A DNA stretch of 64,000 nt from Streptomyces sp. BK340 (GCF_007827595.1 NZ_VISR01000018.1:141278-205277), one strand, 5' to 3'; positions 1-8,177 are shown, counted from the stretch's first letter. Translations and numbers: made by a program. The notes: generated from the sequence alone by a model not told the origin.

Positions 1-83
1 TGGAACAGCTGACGGGCCTGGACCTGGACGACGGCGAGGACCGGCTGCTGCTGCACATGGCGCTGAAGAGGTCCCGGCTGTAG
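1..83 (+). CDS. PucR-type transcriptional regulator, C-terminal end only
   Basis: Only the last 26 codons are inside the window, read from base 3 to a TAG stop. The fragment contains LTGLDLDDGEDRLLLHMAL. This resembles the end of the PucR-family helix-turn-helix domain, where LTGLDL-D-EDRL-LH-AL is the usual ending. PucR-type proteins are transcriptional regulators with a C-terminal DNA-binding domain. The rest of the gene lies to the left, so its targets cannot be judged. The assignment rests on this short motif alone. Confidence 0.6.
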   Translation, partial: EQLTGLDLDDGEDRLLLHMALKRSRL

Positions 84-165
84 CCGCCGGCGCCGGGCGG
101 CTGCCCCGGCCCGGCCGTCGTACGGCACTTCGCGGACCGGGTGCCGCAGCCGCGGGACGGCAGGG

Positions 166-750
166 TCAGCTCGTCGCGGCACCCGCGATCGTCCGCCGCA
201 GCCCCTCCGTGAGCTGCTCCGCGGTGGTCGCCGAGTCCGGGTCGAAGAGCCACTGGACCATCAGGCCGTTGAGGAGGGTCTGGTAGAAGCGGCCCTCGCT
301 CTCGACGGTCTCCTTGTCGAGGTCGGACTCCGGAACCCCGCTGAACAGGGACACGAGGCCCGAGCGGCCCTCCTCCTGCGCCTCGGACAGCAGCTTGCGC
401 ACCTGCGGGATCCGGTCGCCCTGGAGGATGAGTTCGAAGCTCAGCAGCCAGATCGCCCGCGACCCGGGAACCGCCCGGATGATGCTCGCCCACACCTCGT
501 GGAACCGCTCCAGCGATCCCGGGGGCTGCGTCACCTCGCCGCCCAGACCGGGGTCGAAGCTCTCCCCCACACCCTCGATCAGCGAGACGTACGCCTGCAC
601 CAGCAGCGCGTCCTTCGACCCGTAGTGGTAGCCGATCGACGCCAGGTTGGTGCCCGACTCCTTGACGATGTCCCGCGCGGTCGTGCGCAGGAAGCCCTTC
701 TCCAGCAGGCAGCGCTTGGCGCCTTCGAGCAGATCCTCACGATGTCCCAT
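166..750 (-). CDS. TetR/AcrR-family transcriptional repressor
   Basis: A one-domain repressor of about 194 residues. The N-terminal helix-turn-helix spans about residues 5-50 and includes ATARDIVKESG-like sequence (TARDIVKESGTN) followed by GYHYGSKDALL, the recognition-helix signature of TetR proteins. The C-terminal two thirds is the variable ligand-binding and dimer domain. The ATG at 750 is preferred to a GTG at 759 because the purine-rich GGTAGGGTGG lies just upstream. The gene is divergent from a DHA2 efflux gene, and palindromes fill the 97-bp gap. It therefore probably represses both the pump and itself. The inducer is unknown. Confidence 0.9.
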   Translation of the reverse strand: MGHREDLLEGAKRCLLEKGFLRTTARDIVKESGTNLASIGYHYGSKDALLVQAYVSLIEGVGESFDPGLGGEVTQPPGSLERFHEVWASIIRAVPGSRAIWLLSFELILQGDRIPQVRKLLSEAQEEGRSGLVSLFSGVPESDLDKETVESEGRFYQTLLNGLMVQWLFDPDSATTAEQLTEGLRRTIAGAATS

Positions 751-780
751 GCGGACCACCCTACCGAAGATTCATACAAC

Positions 781-836
781 CGTCCTAGACGCACGACTTA
801 TACAAGCGTTCTAGACAAGCGTTTAAGACGCTTGTA
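781..836. promoter_or_regulatory. Operator cluster for the TetR repressor in the efflux intergenic region
   Basis: Positions 815-835 form a perfect inverted repeat, arms ACAAGCGT and ACGCTTGT around a 5-base centre. The left arm is repeated directly at 802-809. A further small palindrome, CGTC-CTA-GACG, sits at 781-791. The sites lie 12-67 bp before the efflux start codon and 31-86 bp before the repressor start, where TetR operators normally are. The binding protein is inferred from position. Confidence 0.7.
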
Positions 837-847
837 CAGTCATCGGC

Positions 848-2401
848 ATGACGAACTCGACGAGCACCGACTCCCCCACCGGACGCGCCGGCCGGCGCGA
901 ATGGACCGCGCTCAGCGTGCTGATGCTGCCGCTGCTGCTGGTCTCCATGGACGTCTCGGTCCTCTACTTCGCGATCCCCTCGATCAGCGCCGACCTGGAG
1001 CCGAGCGGCACCCAGCAGCTGTGGATCTTCGACATCTACGGCTTCGTCCTGGCCGGTCTGCTGATGACGATGGGCTCGCTGGGCGACCGCATCGGCCGCC
1101 GCCGACTGCTCCTGCTCGGCGCGGCCGCCTTCGGGACCGCGTCCCTCGTCGCGGCCTACGCGAACAGCGCCGAGACCCTGATCGCGGCCCGCGCGGTCCT
1201 CGGTATCGGCGGCGCGACCCTCATGCCGTCGACCATGGCGCTGGTCCGCACGATGTTCACCGACCCCGGACAGCGGGCGAAGGCGATCGGTATCTGGTCC
1301 GGCGTCATGACCGGCGGCATCGCGCTGGGCTCCGTGCTGAGCGGAGTGCTGGTCCAGTACTTCTGGTGGGGCTCGGTCTTCCTGGTCAACCTGCCCGCGA
1401 TGGTCCTGCTGCTGGTCCTCGGCCCGATCCTGCTGCCGGAGTCGAAGAACCCGGAGCCCGGCCGCTTCGACTTCGTGAGCGTGCCGCTGTCGATGGCGGC
1501 TGTGCTCCCCGTGATCTACGGCCTCAAGGAGATCCCGTCCGAGGGCTGGCACCCGCAGTACGTCGTCTCGGTCACCGTCGGCCTGCTCTTCGCGGCCCTC
1601 TTCGTCCACCGCCAGCGCACGGCGGCCTCGCCGATGATCTCGCCGGCCCTGTTCCGCGGCCGGGGCTTCGCCCCCGCGGTGGTCCTGAACCTCGTCTCCG
1701 CGCTCGCGATGATGGGTTCCGCGTTCTTCACCACGCAGTACCTGCAGTCGGTGCTCGACAAGAGCGCGCTGGAGGCGGCCCTGTGGTCGCTGCTGCCCTC
1801 GGTGCCGATCGGCATGGCGGCCCCGATCGCGACCGCCCTGGTCCAGAAGGGCGTCAACCGCGCCTACGTGGTCACCGCGGGCTTCGCGATCGCCGCGGCG
1901 GGCTACGGCATGCTGGCCCTGACCGGCACGGACTCCCTCTGGCTCGTCCTCGCCGCCTGCGGCGTCCTGGCCTCCGGCATCGTCATGGTGATGTCGCAGA
2001 TGACCGACCTGGCCATGGGCGCGGCCCCGGTGGAGCAGGCGGGCGCCGCCTCCTCGCTGCTGGAGACGGGAACGGAGTTCGGCGGCGCGCTGGGCATGGC
2101 GGTCCTCGGCTCCATCGGTACGGCGGTCTACCGCCACGAGATGCCGTCCTCGGCGCCGGCCGAGGCCCACGAGACCCTGGGCGGCGCGCTCGCGGTCGCC
2201 GGCCGGCTGCCGGGGCGCACGGGTGACGCCCTGGCGACGGCGGCCCGGGAGGCGTTCACCACCGGCATGCACAGCGCGGCGATCGCGGGGGCGGTGCTGC
2301 TGGCTCTCGCGGCCGTCGGGGCGGCGGCCACCCTGCGCCGGATCCACGTCCGGGAGACTCCGGCACCGGAGAGCGTCACGGCTCCTCGGACCGCGGCCTG
2401 A
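848..2401 (+). CDS. MFS drug:proton antiporter, DHA2 (14-TM) family
   Basis: A 517-residue integral membrane protein of the usual DHA2 length, with hydrophobic segments throughout. The family motif A loop appears as GSLGDRIGRRRLLLLG after the second membrane segment, and ARAVLGIGGATLMPSTMAL matches the motif C/antiporter region. Such pumps (QacA/SmvA-like) expel cationic or lipophilic drugs using the proton gradient across the cytoplasmic membrane. It is divergent from a TetR repressor with shared operators, so substrate-induced expression is likely. The substrate cannot be read from sequence. The ATG start has no strong Shine-Dalgarno sequence. Confidence 0.9.
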   Translation: MTNSTSTDSPTGRAGRREWTALSVLMLPLLLVSMDVSVLYFAIPSISADLEPSGTQQLWIFDIYGFVLAGLLMTMGSLGDRIGRRRLLLLGAAAFGTASLVAAYANSAETLIAARAVLGIGGATLMPSTMALVRTMFTDPGQRAKAIGIWSGVMTGGIALGSVLSGVLVQYFWWGSVFLVNLPAMVLLLVLGPILLPESKNPEPGRFDFVSVPLSMAAVLPVIYGLKEIPSEGWHPQYVVSVTVGLLFAALFVHRQRTAASPMISPALFRGRGFAPAVVLNLVSALAMMGSAFFTTQYLQSVLDKSALEAALWSLLPSVPIGMAAPIATALVQKGVNRAYVVTAGFAIAAAGYGMLALTGTDSLWLVLAACGVLASGIVMVMSQMTDLAMGAAPVEQAGAASSLLETGTEFGGALGMAVLGSIGTAVYRHEMPSSAPAEAHETLGGALAVAGRLPGRTGDALATAAREAFTTGMHSAAIAGAVLLALAAVGAAATLRRIHVRETPAPESVTAPRTAA

Positions 2402-2458
2402 GCCTCACACCCCCGGGCGACCGGGGCCCGTAGGAACGGGGACCCTCCCAGGCACGAC

Positions 2459-2499
2459 AGCGCCGGGCGGGCTGAGAACTCCTCAGCCCGCCCGGCGCT
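2459..2499. terminator. Bidirectional terminator between the efflux gene and serA
   Basis: Perfect 18-bp stem (2459-2476 with 2482-2499) around a 5-base loop, between two convergent genes. It is G+C rich with only a short T tract on the plus side, typical of Streptomyces. It probably serves both genes. Confidence 0.85.
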
Positions 2500-2514
2500 T
2501 TGTGCGACGGAGAC

Positions 2515-4104
2515 TCAGACCAGGTTCACCGAGCGGGCGGACGTCGCCCCGATCTCCGACGCGACCTCGGCCAGAACCGCGGTGCCCACCGTGTCGTCCA
2601 CGGTCAGCACGGCCAGCGCCTCTCCGCCGACCGCCGCGCGGGCGACCTGCATGCCGGCGATGTTGATGCCCGCCTCGCCGAGGATGCGGCCGACGGTGCC
2701 GACGACACCCGGGCGGTCCTCGTAGCGCAGGACGACCATGTGGTCGGCGAGCGCGAGGTCGACGTCGAAGTCGCCGACCGCGACGATCTTCTGCACGTGC
2801 TTCGGGCCGGCCAGCGTGCCGGAGACCGACACCTCCTCGCCGCTGCCGAGCGTGCCGCGCACGGTCACCACGTTGCGGTGGTCGGCGGACTCGGAGCTGG
2901 TGGTCAGCCGCACCTCGACGCCACGCTCCTGCGCGAACAGCGGCGCGTTGACGTACGACACCGTCTCGTCGACGACGTCCTCGAAGACGCCCTTGAGCGC
3001 GGACAGCTCCAGCACCTTCACGTCGTGCTGGGTGATCTCGCCGTAGACCTCGACGTCGAGACGGACCGCGACCTCGCCCGCGAGCGCGGTGAAGATGCGG
3101 CCGAGGCGCTCGGCGAGCGGCAGACCCGGCTTGACGTCCTCGGCGATGACACCGCCCTGGACGTTCACCGCGTCCGGCACCAGCTCACCGGCGAGCGCGA
3201 GGCGCACCGACTTGGCGACGGCGATACCGGCCTTCTCCTGGGCCTCGTCGGTCGAGGCGCCGAGGTGCGGGGTGGCCACGACCTGGTCGAACTCGAACAG
3301 CGGGGAATCCGTGCAGGGCTCCTTGGCGTACACGTCCAGCCCCGCGCCCGCGACGCGGCCCTCCTTGAGCGCCGAGTACAGCGCCTCCTCGTCGACGATG
3401 CCGCCGCGGGCCGCGTTGACGATGCGCACGCTCGGCTTGACCTTGCGCAGCGCCTCGTCACCGATCAGGCCGAGGGTCTCGGGGGTCTTGGGCAGGTGGA
3501 CGGTGATGAAGTCGGAGACCTCGAGCAGCTCGTCCAGGGACAGCACCTTGACGCCCATCTGCGCGGCGCGCGCGGGCTGCACGTAGGGGTCGTAGGCGAC
3601 GACCTTCATGCCGAAGGCGGACATGCGCTGCGCGACGAGGGCACCGATGCGGCCCAGGCCCACGACACCCAGCGTCTTCTCGGCCAGCTCGACACCCGTG
3701 TACTTGCTGCGCTTCCACTCGCCGACCTTCAGCGCGGCGTTCGCCTGCGGGATGTTGCGCGCGGTGGCGAGCAGCAGACCACAGGCCAGCTCGGCGGCGG
3801 TGACGATGTTGGAGGTCGGGGCGTTGACGACCATCACGCCGGCCTTGGTGGAGGCGGAGACGTCGACGTTGTCCAGGCCGACGCCGGCGCGCGCGACGAC
3901 CTTGAGCTTCTTCGCGGCGGCGATGGCCTCGGCGTCGACCTTGGTGGCGGAACGGATCAGGATCGCGTCGACGTCGGCGATGGCGGGGAGCAGCTCGGCT
4001 CGGTCGGCGCCGTTGCAGTGCCGGATCTCGAAGTCGGGGCCGAGCGCGTCGACGGTCGCGGGCGACAGCTCTTCAGCGATGAGTACGACGGGTTTCGAGC
4101 TCAC
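2515..4104 (-). CDS. serA: D-3-phosphoglycerate dehydrogenase
   Basis: Catalyses the NAD-dependent oxidation of 3-phosphoglycerate, the first step of serine synthesis, in the cytoplasm. The 529-residue length fits the long actinobacterial form: catalytic and Rossmann domains (VVGLGRIGALVAQR, about residue 145), catalytic Arg in NAARGGIVDEEAL, the His region TPHLGASTDEAQEKAG, then the allosteric substrate-binding domain and a C-terminal ACT domain (EDRPGVVGTVGRILGEAGIN) that normally senses serine. The GTG at 4104 gives the standard N-terminus (SSKPVVLIAEEL) and has GAGGA upstream. The frame stays open upstream to 4896, but that stretch overlaps ilvC and lacks any domain. It follows ilvC on the same strand, separated by a terminator and a 389-bp gap. 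Confidence 0.97.
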   Translation of the reverse strand: MSSKPVVLIAEELSPATVDALGPDFEIRHCNGADRAELLPAIADVDAILIRSATKVDAEAIAAAKKLKVVARAGVGLDNVDVSASTKAGVMVVNAPTSNIVTAAELACGLLLATARNIPQANAALKVGEWKRSKYTGVELAEKTLGVVGLGRIGALVAQRMSAFGMKVVAYDPYVQPARAAQMGVKVLSLDELLEVSDFITVHLPKTPETLGLIGDEALRKVKPSVRIVNAARGGIVDEEALYSALKEGRVAGAGLDVYAKEPCTDSPLFEFDQVVATPHLGASTDEAQEKAGIAVAKSVRLALAGELVPDAVNVQGGVIAEDVKPGLPLAERLGRIFTALAGEVAVRLDVEVYGEITQHDVKVLELSALKGVFEDVVDETVSYVNAPLFAQERGVEVRLTTSSESADHRNVVTVRGTLGSGEEVSVSGTLAGPKHVQKIVAVGDFDVDLALADHMVVLRYEDRPGVVGTVGRILGEAGINIAGMQVARAAVGGEALAVLTVDDTVGTAVLAEVASEIGATSARSVNLV

Positions 4105-4162
4105 GTGAGTCCTCACAAGTCCAATGCGGACGGCCGTCCCGACGGCCGCTGGCGGTGGAGGG

Positions 4163-4326
4163 GAGTGGCACCGGGGAAGGGCGGGTGCGTTCCCGCGTCG
4201 TTCGGTGCGTGCTCTCGGCGTGCCGGGCGAAGGTCCTCGTAGCGGAGCTACCAGGCCCTTTGGCCGGTGCGGCGAGAGTGCGTGCCGGGCGGCGCGGGGC
4301 GTGCCTGCAATTCCTCGGTGTCGCTT
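4163..4326 (+). ncRNA. Candidate long-hairpin RNA between serA and ilvC
   Basis: Folding bases 4163-4243 onto 4247-4326 gives an 80-position stem closed by a 3-base GGA loop (4244-4246), with one bulged base (4190). By hand count there are 56 Watson-Crick pairs, 18 G-U pairs and 6 mismatches. Every near-pair is G-U when the plus strand is read; on the minus strand the same positions would be C-A clashes. This points to a plus-strand transcript, divergent from serA and antisense to any serA leader. No protein is supported here. A terminator-like stem lies downstream at 4454-4482. The strand and transcription are inferred; a decayed inverted-repeat element is the alternative. The remainder of the 389-bp gap shows no other clear element apart from a GGACGG-CCGTCC palindrome at 4128-4139. 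Confidence 0.5.
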
Positions 4327-4453
4327 AGCCGCGGAAGACGCACGACGCTGTGGGCCTGACGCGTATGTTGTGCAGCAGTGTAGTGGCGTGCCGGAGGGCG
4401 TCTTGCGCCTCTGCGGAAGGATCACCCGTCCGTGGCTGGACGGGGTGGACAAA

Positions 4454-4482
4454 GGGGGCCGGAGCAGTCTGCCCCGACCCCC
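4454..4482 (-). terminator. Terminator after ilvC
   Basis: A 13-bp stem, 4454-4466 with 4470-4482, around a 3-base loop, 11 bases beyond the ilvC stop. Two positions that mismatch on the plus strand are G-U pairs on the minus strand, so it fits a minus-strand RNA best. The minus-strand product continues with a short CTTTG run. Confidence 0.75.
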
Positions 4483-4493
4483 TGACGTGAGGC

Positions 4494-5492
4494 TTACGCC
4501 TCCTCGTTCACCCAGCTCATCAGCTTGCGGAGCTGCTTGCCGGTGGTCTCCAGCAGGTGCTCGGCGTCCTGCTGCTTGTACTCGTTGTACTTCTTCAGAC
4601 CGCCGTGGTACTCGTCCATCCAGGTCTGGGCGAAGGTGCCGTCCTGGATCTCGGCGAGGACCTGCTTCATCTCGGCCTTGGTGGCGTCGGTGATGATGCG
4701 CGGGCCGGTGACGTAGTCGCCCCACTCGGCGGTCTCGGAGACGGACCAGCGCATCTTCTCCAGGCCGCCCTCGTACATGAGGTCGACGATCAGCTTCAGC
4801 TCGTGGAGGCACTCGAAGTAGGCGATCTCCGGCTGGTAGCCCGCCTCGACCAGGGTCTCGAAGCCGGCCTTGACCAGGGCGGAGGTGCCGCCGCACAGCA
4901 CGGCCTGCTCGCCGAACAGGTCGGTCTCGGTCTCCTCGGTGAAGGTCGTCTTGATGACACCGGCGCGGGTGCCGCCGATGGCCTTGGCGTACGACAGGGC
5001 CAGCGGGAAGGCGTTGCCCGTGGCGTCCTGCTCGACGGCGGCGATCGCCGGAACGCCGCGGCCCTCCTCGTACTGGCGGCGGACCAGGTGGCCCGGGCCC
5101 TTCGGGGCGACCAGGGCGACGTCGACGCCGGCCGGGGGCTTGATGAAGCCGAAGCGGATGTTGAAGCCGTGGGCGAAGAACAGCGCGTCGCCGTCCTTCA
5201 GGTTCGGGGCGATGGACTCCTCGTAGACCTGGGCCTGGATCGGGTCCGGGATGAGGATCATGATGACGTCGGCCTCGGCGGCGGCCTCGGCCGGGCTCAC
5301 CACGCGCAGGCCCTGCTCCTCGGCCTTGGCCTTGGACTTGGAGCCCTCGTGCAGACCGACACGGACGTCGACACCGGAGTCGCGCAGCGACAGGGCGTGC
5401 GCGTGGCCCTGGCTGCCGTAGCCGATGACCGCGACCTTGCGGCCCTGGATGATGGACAGGTCGGCGTCAGCGTCGTAGAACAGCTCGGCCAC
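4494..5492 (-). CDS. ilvC: Ketol-acid reductoisomerase (class I)
   Basis: Second common enzyme of valine, leucine and isoleucine synthesis: NADPH- and Mg-dependent isomerisation and reduction of acetolactate or acetohydroxybutyrate. The 332-residue length is that of the short class I enzyme. The Rossmann signature VIGYGSQGHAHALSL is at about residue 20, the metal-binding acidic residues are in TETDLFGEQAVLCGG, and the C-terminal knotted domain contains YFECLHELKLIVDLMYEGG. The GTG at 5492 has AAGGAGAG upstream and gives the usual AELFYDADADL start. It is the third gene of ilvB-ilvN-ilvC, 120 bp after ilvN, with competing hairpins in that gap. Confidence 0.97.
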   Translation of the reverse strand: MAELFYDADADLSIIQGRKVAVIGYGSQGHAHALSLRDSGVDVRVGLHEGSKSKAKAEEQGLRVVSPAEAAAEADVIMILIPDPIQAQVYEESIAPNLKDGDALFFAHGFNIRFGFIKPPAGVDVALVAPKGPGHLVRRQYEEGRGVPAIAAVEQDATGNAFPLALSYAKAIGGTRAGVIKTTFTEETETDLFGEQAVLCGGTSALVKAGFETLVEAGYQPEIAYFECLHELKLIVDLMYEGGLEKMRWSVSETAEWGDYVTGPRIITDATKAEMKQVLAEIQDGTFAQTWMDEYHGGLKKYNEYKQQDAEHLLETTGKQLRKLMSWVNEEA

Positions 5493-5530
5493 TTTGGGTT
5501 CTCTCCTTGGTGTGCAGGTTGTGCGTCCCA

Positions 5531-5606
5531 CCGTATGCCGGTGAGCGGACGGAAAGTCTCGGGGTCTCGGCATACGGGCGACCGGCGATGCGCCGACCGC
5601 CCGTAT
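5531..5606 (-). promoter_or_regulatory. Mutually exclusive hairpins in the ilvN-ilvC intercistronic region
   Basis: Reading the minus-strand transcript, the middle segment (5580 to 5568) can pair either with the preceding segment (5606-5598, 9 bp, ATACGGGCG/CGCCCGTAT) or with the following one (5540-5531, 10 bp, CCGTATGCCG/CGGCATACGG). Both stems are perfect but share bases 5572-5577, so only one can form. The first hairpin also contains an inner CGGCG/CGCCG stem. There is no T-run after either stem, so control of stability or ilvC translation is more likely than termination. The function is inference. Confidence 0.5.
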
Positions 5607-5612
5607 CCAGCC

Positions 5613-6137
5613 TTACGCGGATCGGTCGAGGGCGCGCAGCGAGCGGTCCGTGATCGAACGGGCGCCGCGGCCGATCGCGATCGTGCCGGACTGCACCAGC
5701 TCCTTGATGCCGAACGGCTCCAGCATCTTGAGCATGGCGGACAGCTTGTCGCTGGACCCGGTGGCCTCGATGGTGACGGCCTCCGGGGAGACGTCGACGG
5801 TCTTGGCGCGGAACAGCTGGACGATCTCCACGATCTGGGAGCGGGTCTCGTTGTCGGCGCGCACCTTCACCAGAACGAGTTCGCGCTGAACGGCCGAACC
5901 CGGCTCCAGTTCGACGATCTTCAGGACTTCGACGAGCTTGTTGAGCTGCTTGGTGACCTGCTCCAGCGGCAGGGCTTCGACGCTCACCACGATCGTGATG
6001 CGGGAGATGTCGGCGTGCTCGGTGACGCCGACGGCGAGGGAGTCGATGTTGAAGCCGCGGCGGGAGAAGAGGGCGGCGATCCGGGCCAGGATGCCCGGCT
6101 TGTTCTCCACCAGGACGGAGAGCGTGTGCTTGGACAT
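5613..6137 (-). CDS. ilvN: Acetolactate synthase small (regulatory) subunit
   Basis: Regulatory partner of IlvB; it binds valine through an N-terminal ACT domain and activates the catalytic subunit. The 174-residue length is standard (also called ilvH). The ACT domain begins at once: HTLSVLVENKPGILARIAAL, followed by RRGFNIDSLAVG. The C-terminal domain includes SPEAVTIEATGSSDKLSAML. The ATG follows the ilvB stop by 21 bp with AGAAGAAA as a weak ribosome site, so it is co-transcribed with ilvB. Expression should depend on the ilvB attenuator. Confidence 0.97.
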   Translation of the reverse strand: MSKHTLSVLVENKPGILARIAALFSRRGFNIDSLAVGVTEHADISRITIVVSVEALPLEQVTKQLNKLVEVLKIVELEPGSAVQRELVLVKVRADNETRSQIVEIVQLFRAKTVDVSPEAVTIEATGSSDKLSAMLKMLEPFGIKELVQSGTIAIGRGARSITDRSLRALDRSA

Positions 6138-6158
6138 TTTCTTCTGCGTCTCTCTCGC

Positions 6159-8015
6159 TCAGTCGTCTTCGTTGTCGCCGAAGTCGGGGCGGACGTCCCG
6201 GGCGGCCAGGATCTCGTCGTTGGAGGTGCCGGCGGCGACCATCGGCCAGACCATCGCGTCCTCGTGGACGATGAAGTCGATGACGACCGGACGGTCGTTG
6301 ATGGAGTTCGCCTCTTCGATGACCTTGTCCAGGTCCTCGGGGCGCTCGCAGCGGATCGCGTAACACCCCATGGCCTCGGACAGCTTCACGAAGTCGGGGA
6401 CGCGGGTGCCGGCGCTCGGCTCCTTGCCGGTGGCCTCCGGGCCGGAGTGCAGCACGGTGTTGGAGTAGCGCTGGTTGTAGAAGAGGGTCTGCCACTGGCG
6501 GACCATCCCGAGGGCGCCGTTGTTGATGATGGCGACCTTGATCGGGATGTTGTTCAGGGCGCAGGTGGTCAGTTCCTGATTGGTCATCTGGAAGCAGCCG
6601 TCGCCGTCGATCGCCCAGACCGTACGGTCCGGCCGGCCGGCCTTGGCGCCCATGGCGGCCGGGACCGCGTAGCCCATCGTGCCCGCGCCACCGGAGTTCA
6701 GCCAGGTGGCGGGCTTCTCGTACTGGACGAAGTGCGCGGACCACATCTGGTGCTGGCCGACGCCCGCGGCGAAGATCGTGCCCTCCGGGGCGAGCTGCCC
6801 GATGCGCTCGATGACCTGCTGCGGGGCCAGGGAGCCGTCCTCGGGCTGGTCGTAGCCGAGCGGGTACGTCTCGCGCCAGCGGTTGAGGTCGCTCCACCAG
6901 GCGGTGTAGTCGCCCTTGTGGCCCTCGCTGTGCTCCTTCTGCACGGCCTGGACCAGGTCGGCGATGACCTCGCGGGCGTCGCCGACGATCGGCACGTCGG
7001 CGGCGCGGTTCTTGCCGATCTCGGCCGGGTCGATGTCGGCGTGGACGATCTTGGCGTACGGGGCGAAACTGTCCAGCTTGCCGGTGACGCGGTCGTCGAA
7101 GCGGGCTCCGAGGGCGACGATCAGGTCGGCCTTCTGCAGCGCGGTGACGGCGGTGACCGCACCGTGCATGCCCGGCATTCCCACGTGCAGCGGGTGGCTG
7201 TCGGGGAATGCGCCGAGCGCCATCAGGGTGGTGGTGACGGGCGCTCCGGTGAGTTCGGCGAGGACCTTCAGCTCGGCGGTGGCCTGCGCCTTGATGACGC
7301 CGCCGCCGACGTAGAGGACGGGCCGCTTGGCGGCGGTGATCAGCTTGGCGGCCTCGCGGATCTGCTTGGCGTGCGGCTTGGTCACCGGGCGGTAGCCGGG
7401 CAGGTCCATGGTGGGCGGCCAGGAGAAGGTGGTCTTCGCCTGGAGTGCGTCCTTGGCGATGTCGACCAGGACCGGGCCCGGGCGGCCGGTGGAGGCGATG
7501 TGGAACGCCTGCGCGATGACCTGCGGGATGTCCTCGGCCTTGGTGACGAGGAAGTTGTGCTTGGTGATCGGCATGGTGATGCCGACGATGTCCGCCTCCT
7601 GGAAGGCGTCCGTGCCGATCGACTTCGAGGCGACCTGGCCGGTGATCGCGACCAGCGGCACCGAGTCCATGTGCGCGTCGGCGATCGGCGTGACCAGGTT
7701 GGTGGCGCCGGGGCCGCTGGTCGCCATGCAGACGCCGACCTTGCCGGTGGCCTGCGCGTAACCGGTGGCCGCGTGGCCGGCGCCCTGCTCATGGCGGACC
7801 AGGACGTGGCGCACCCGGGTGGAGTCCATCAGCGGGTCGTACGCCGGCAGGATCGCGCCGCCGGGAATGCCGAATACCGTCTCAGCGCCGACCTCCTCGA
7901 GGGAGCGGATGAGGGACTGCGCACCCGTGACGTGCTCGACGGGGGCGGACTGCTGTCCTCCGGATCGGGGCCGCGGCTGCGGATGGGCCCCGGTGGCCTG
8001 CTCGGTCATCGGCAT
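6159..8015 (-). CDS. ilvB: Acetolactate synthase large (catalytic) subunit
   Basis: Thiamine-diphosphate- and FAD-dependent enzyme that condenses pyruvate with pyruvate or 2-ketobutyrate, the first common step of branched-chain amino acid synthesis. The N-terminal domain holds the catalytic Glu in VRHEQGAGHAATGYAQ. The C-terminal domain has the thiamine motif GDGCFQMTNQEL with NNGALGMVRQW. The length of 618 residues is usual. Two in-frame ATGs compete: 8015 and 8009. The purine stretch GAGAAGAGA is only three bases before the first, so the second may be the real start. It is preceded by a leader peptide and an attenuator. Confidence 0.97.
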   Translation of the reverse strand: MPMTEQATGAHPQPRPRSGGQQSAPVEHVTGAQSLIRSLEEVGAETVFGIPGGAILPAYDPLMDSTRVRHVLVRHEQGAGHAATGYAQATGKVGVCMATSGPGATNLVTPIADAHMDSVPLVAITGQVASKSIGTDAFQEADIVGITMPITKHNFLVTKAEDIPQVIAQAFHIASTGRPGPVLVDIAKDALQAKTTFSWPPTMDLPGYRPVTKPHAKQIREAAKLITAAKRPVLYVGGGVIKAQATAELKVLAELTGAPVTTTLMALGAFPDSHPLHVGMPGMHGAVTAVTALQKADLIVALGARFDDRVTGKLDSFAPYAKIVHADIDPAEIGKNRAADVPIVGDAREVIADLVQAVQKEHSEGHKGDYTAWWSDLNRWRETYPLGYDQPEDGSLAPQQVIERIGQLAPEGTIFAAGVGQHQMWSAHFVQYEKPATWLNSGGAGTMGYAVPAAMGAKAGRPDRTVWAIDGDGCFQMTNQELTTCALNNIPIKVAIINNGALGMVRQWQTLFYNQRYSNTVLHSGPEATGKEPSAGTRVPDFVKLSEAMGCYAIRCERPEDLDKVIEEANSINDRPVVIDFIVHEDAMVWPMVAAGTSNDEILAARDVRPDFGDNEDD

Positions 8016-8089
8016 TCTCTTCTCGATGCTGAGGGTTTTTGCGAGGTTTGTACGATGTACGACTGCGGTACGACAGGTGCCTGTGCAAC

Positions 8090-8123
8090 AAAAAACCCCT
8101 CGTGCCGTAGGGCAAGCGAGGGG
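8090..8123 (-). terminator. Attenuator terminator of the ilvB leader
   Basis: On the minus strand, CCCCTCG (8123-8117) pairs with CGAGGGG (8102-8096), extended inside by GCC/GGC around a 4-base loop, and is followed directly by a run of six T. This is a textbook intrinsic terminator, lying 55 bp after the leader peptide stop and 75 bp before ilvB. Its position makes it the regulated terminator of the operon. Confidence 0.9.
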
Positions 8124-8177
8124 AGCGCGCCGGTGTGGTCGCTGGGGATTCCGGATCGTCCTCCGGTCGTTCCCAGC

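Noticed and set aside
4105..4896. N-terminal extension of SerA up to 4896
   Set aside because: The extra 260 residues overlap ilvC and a terminator and lack any domain; the GTG at 4104 has a ribosome site and the family N-terminus.
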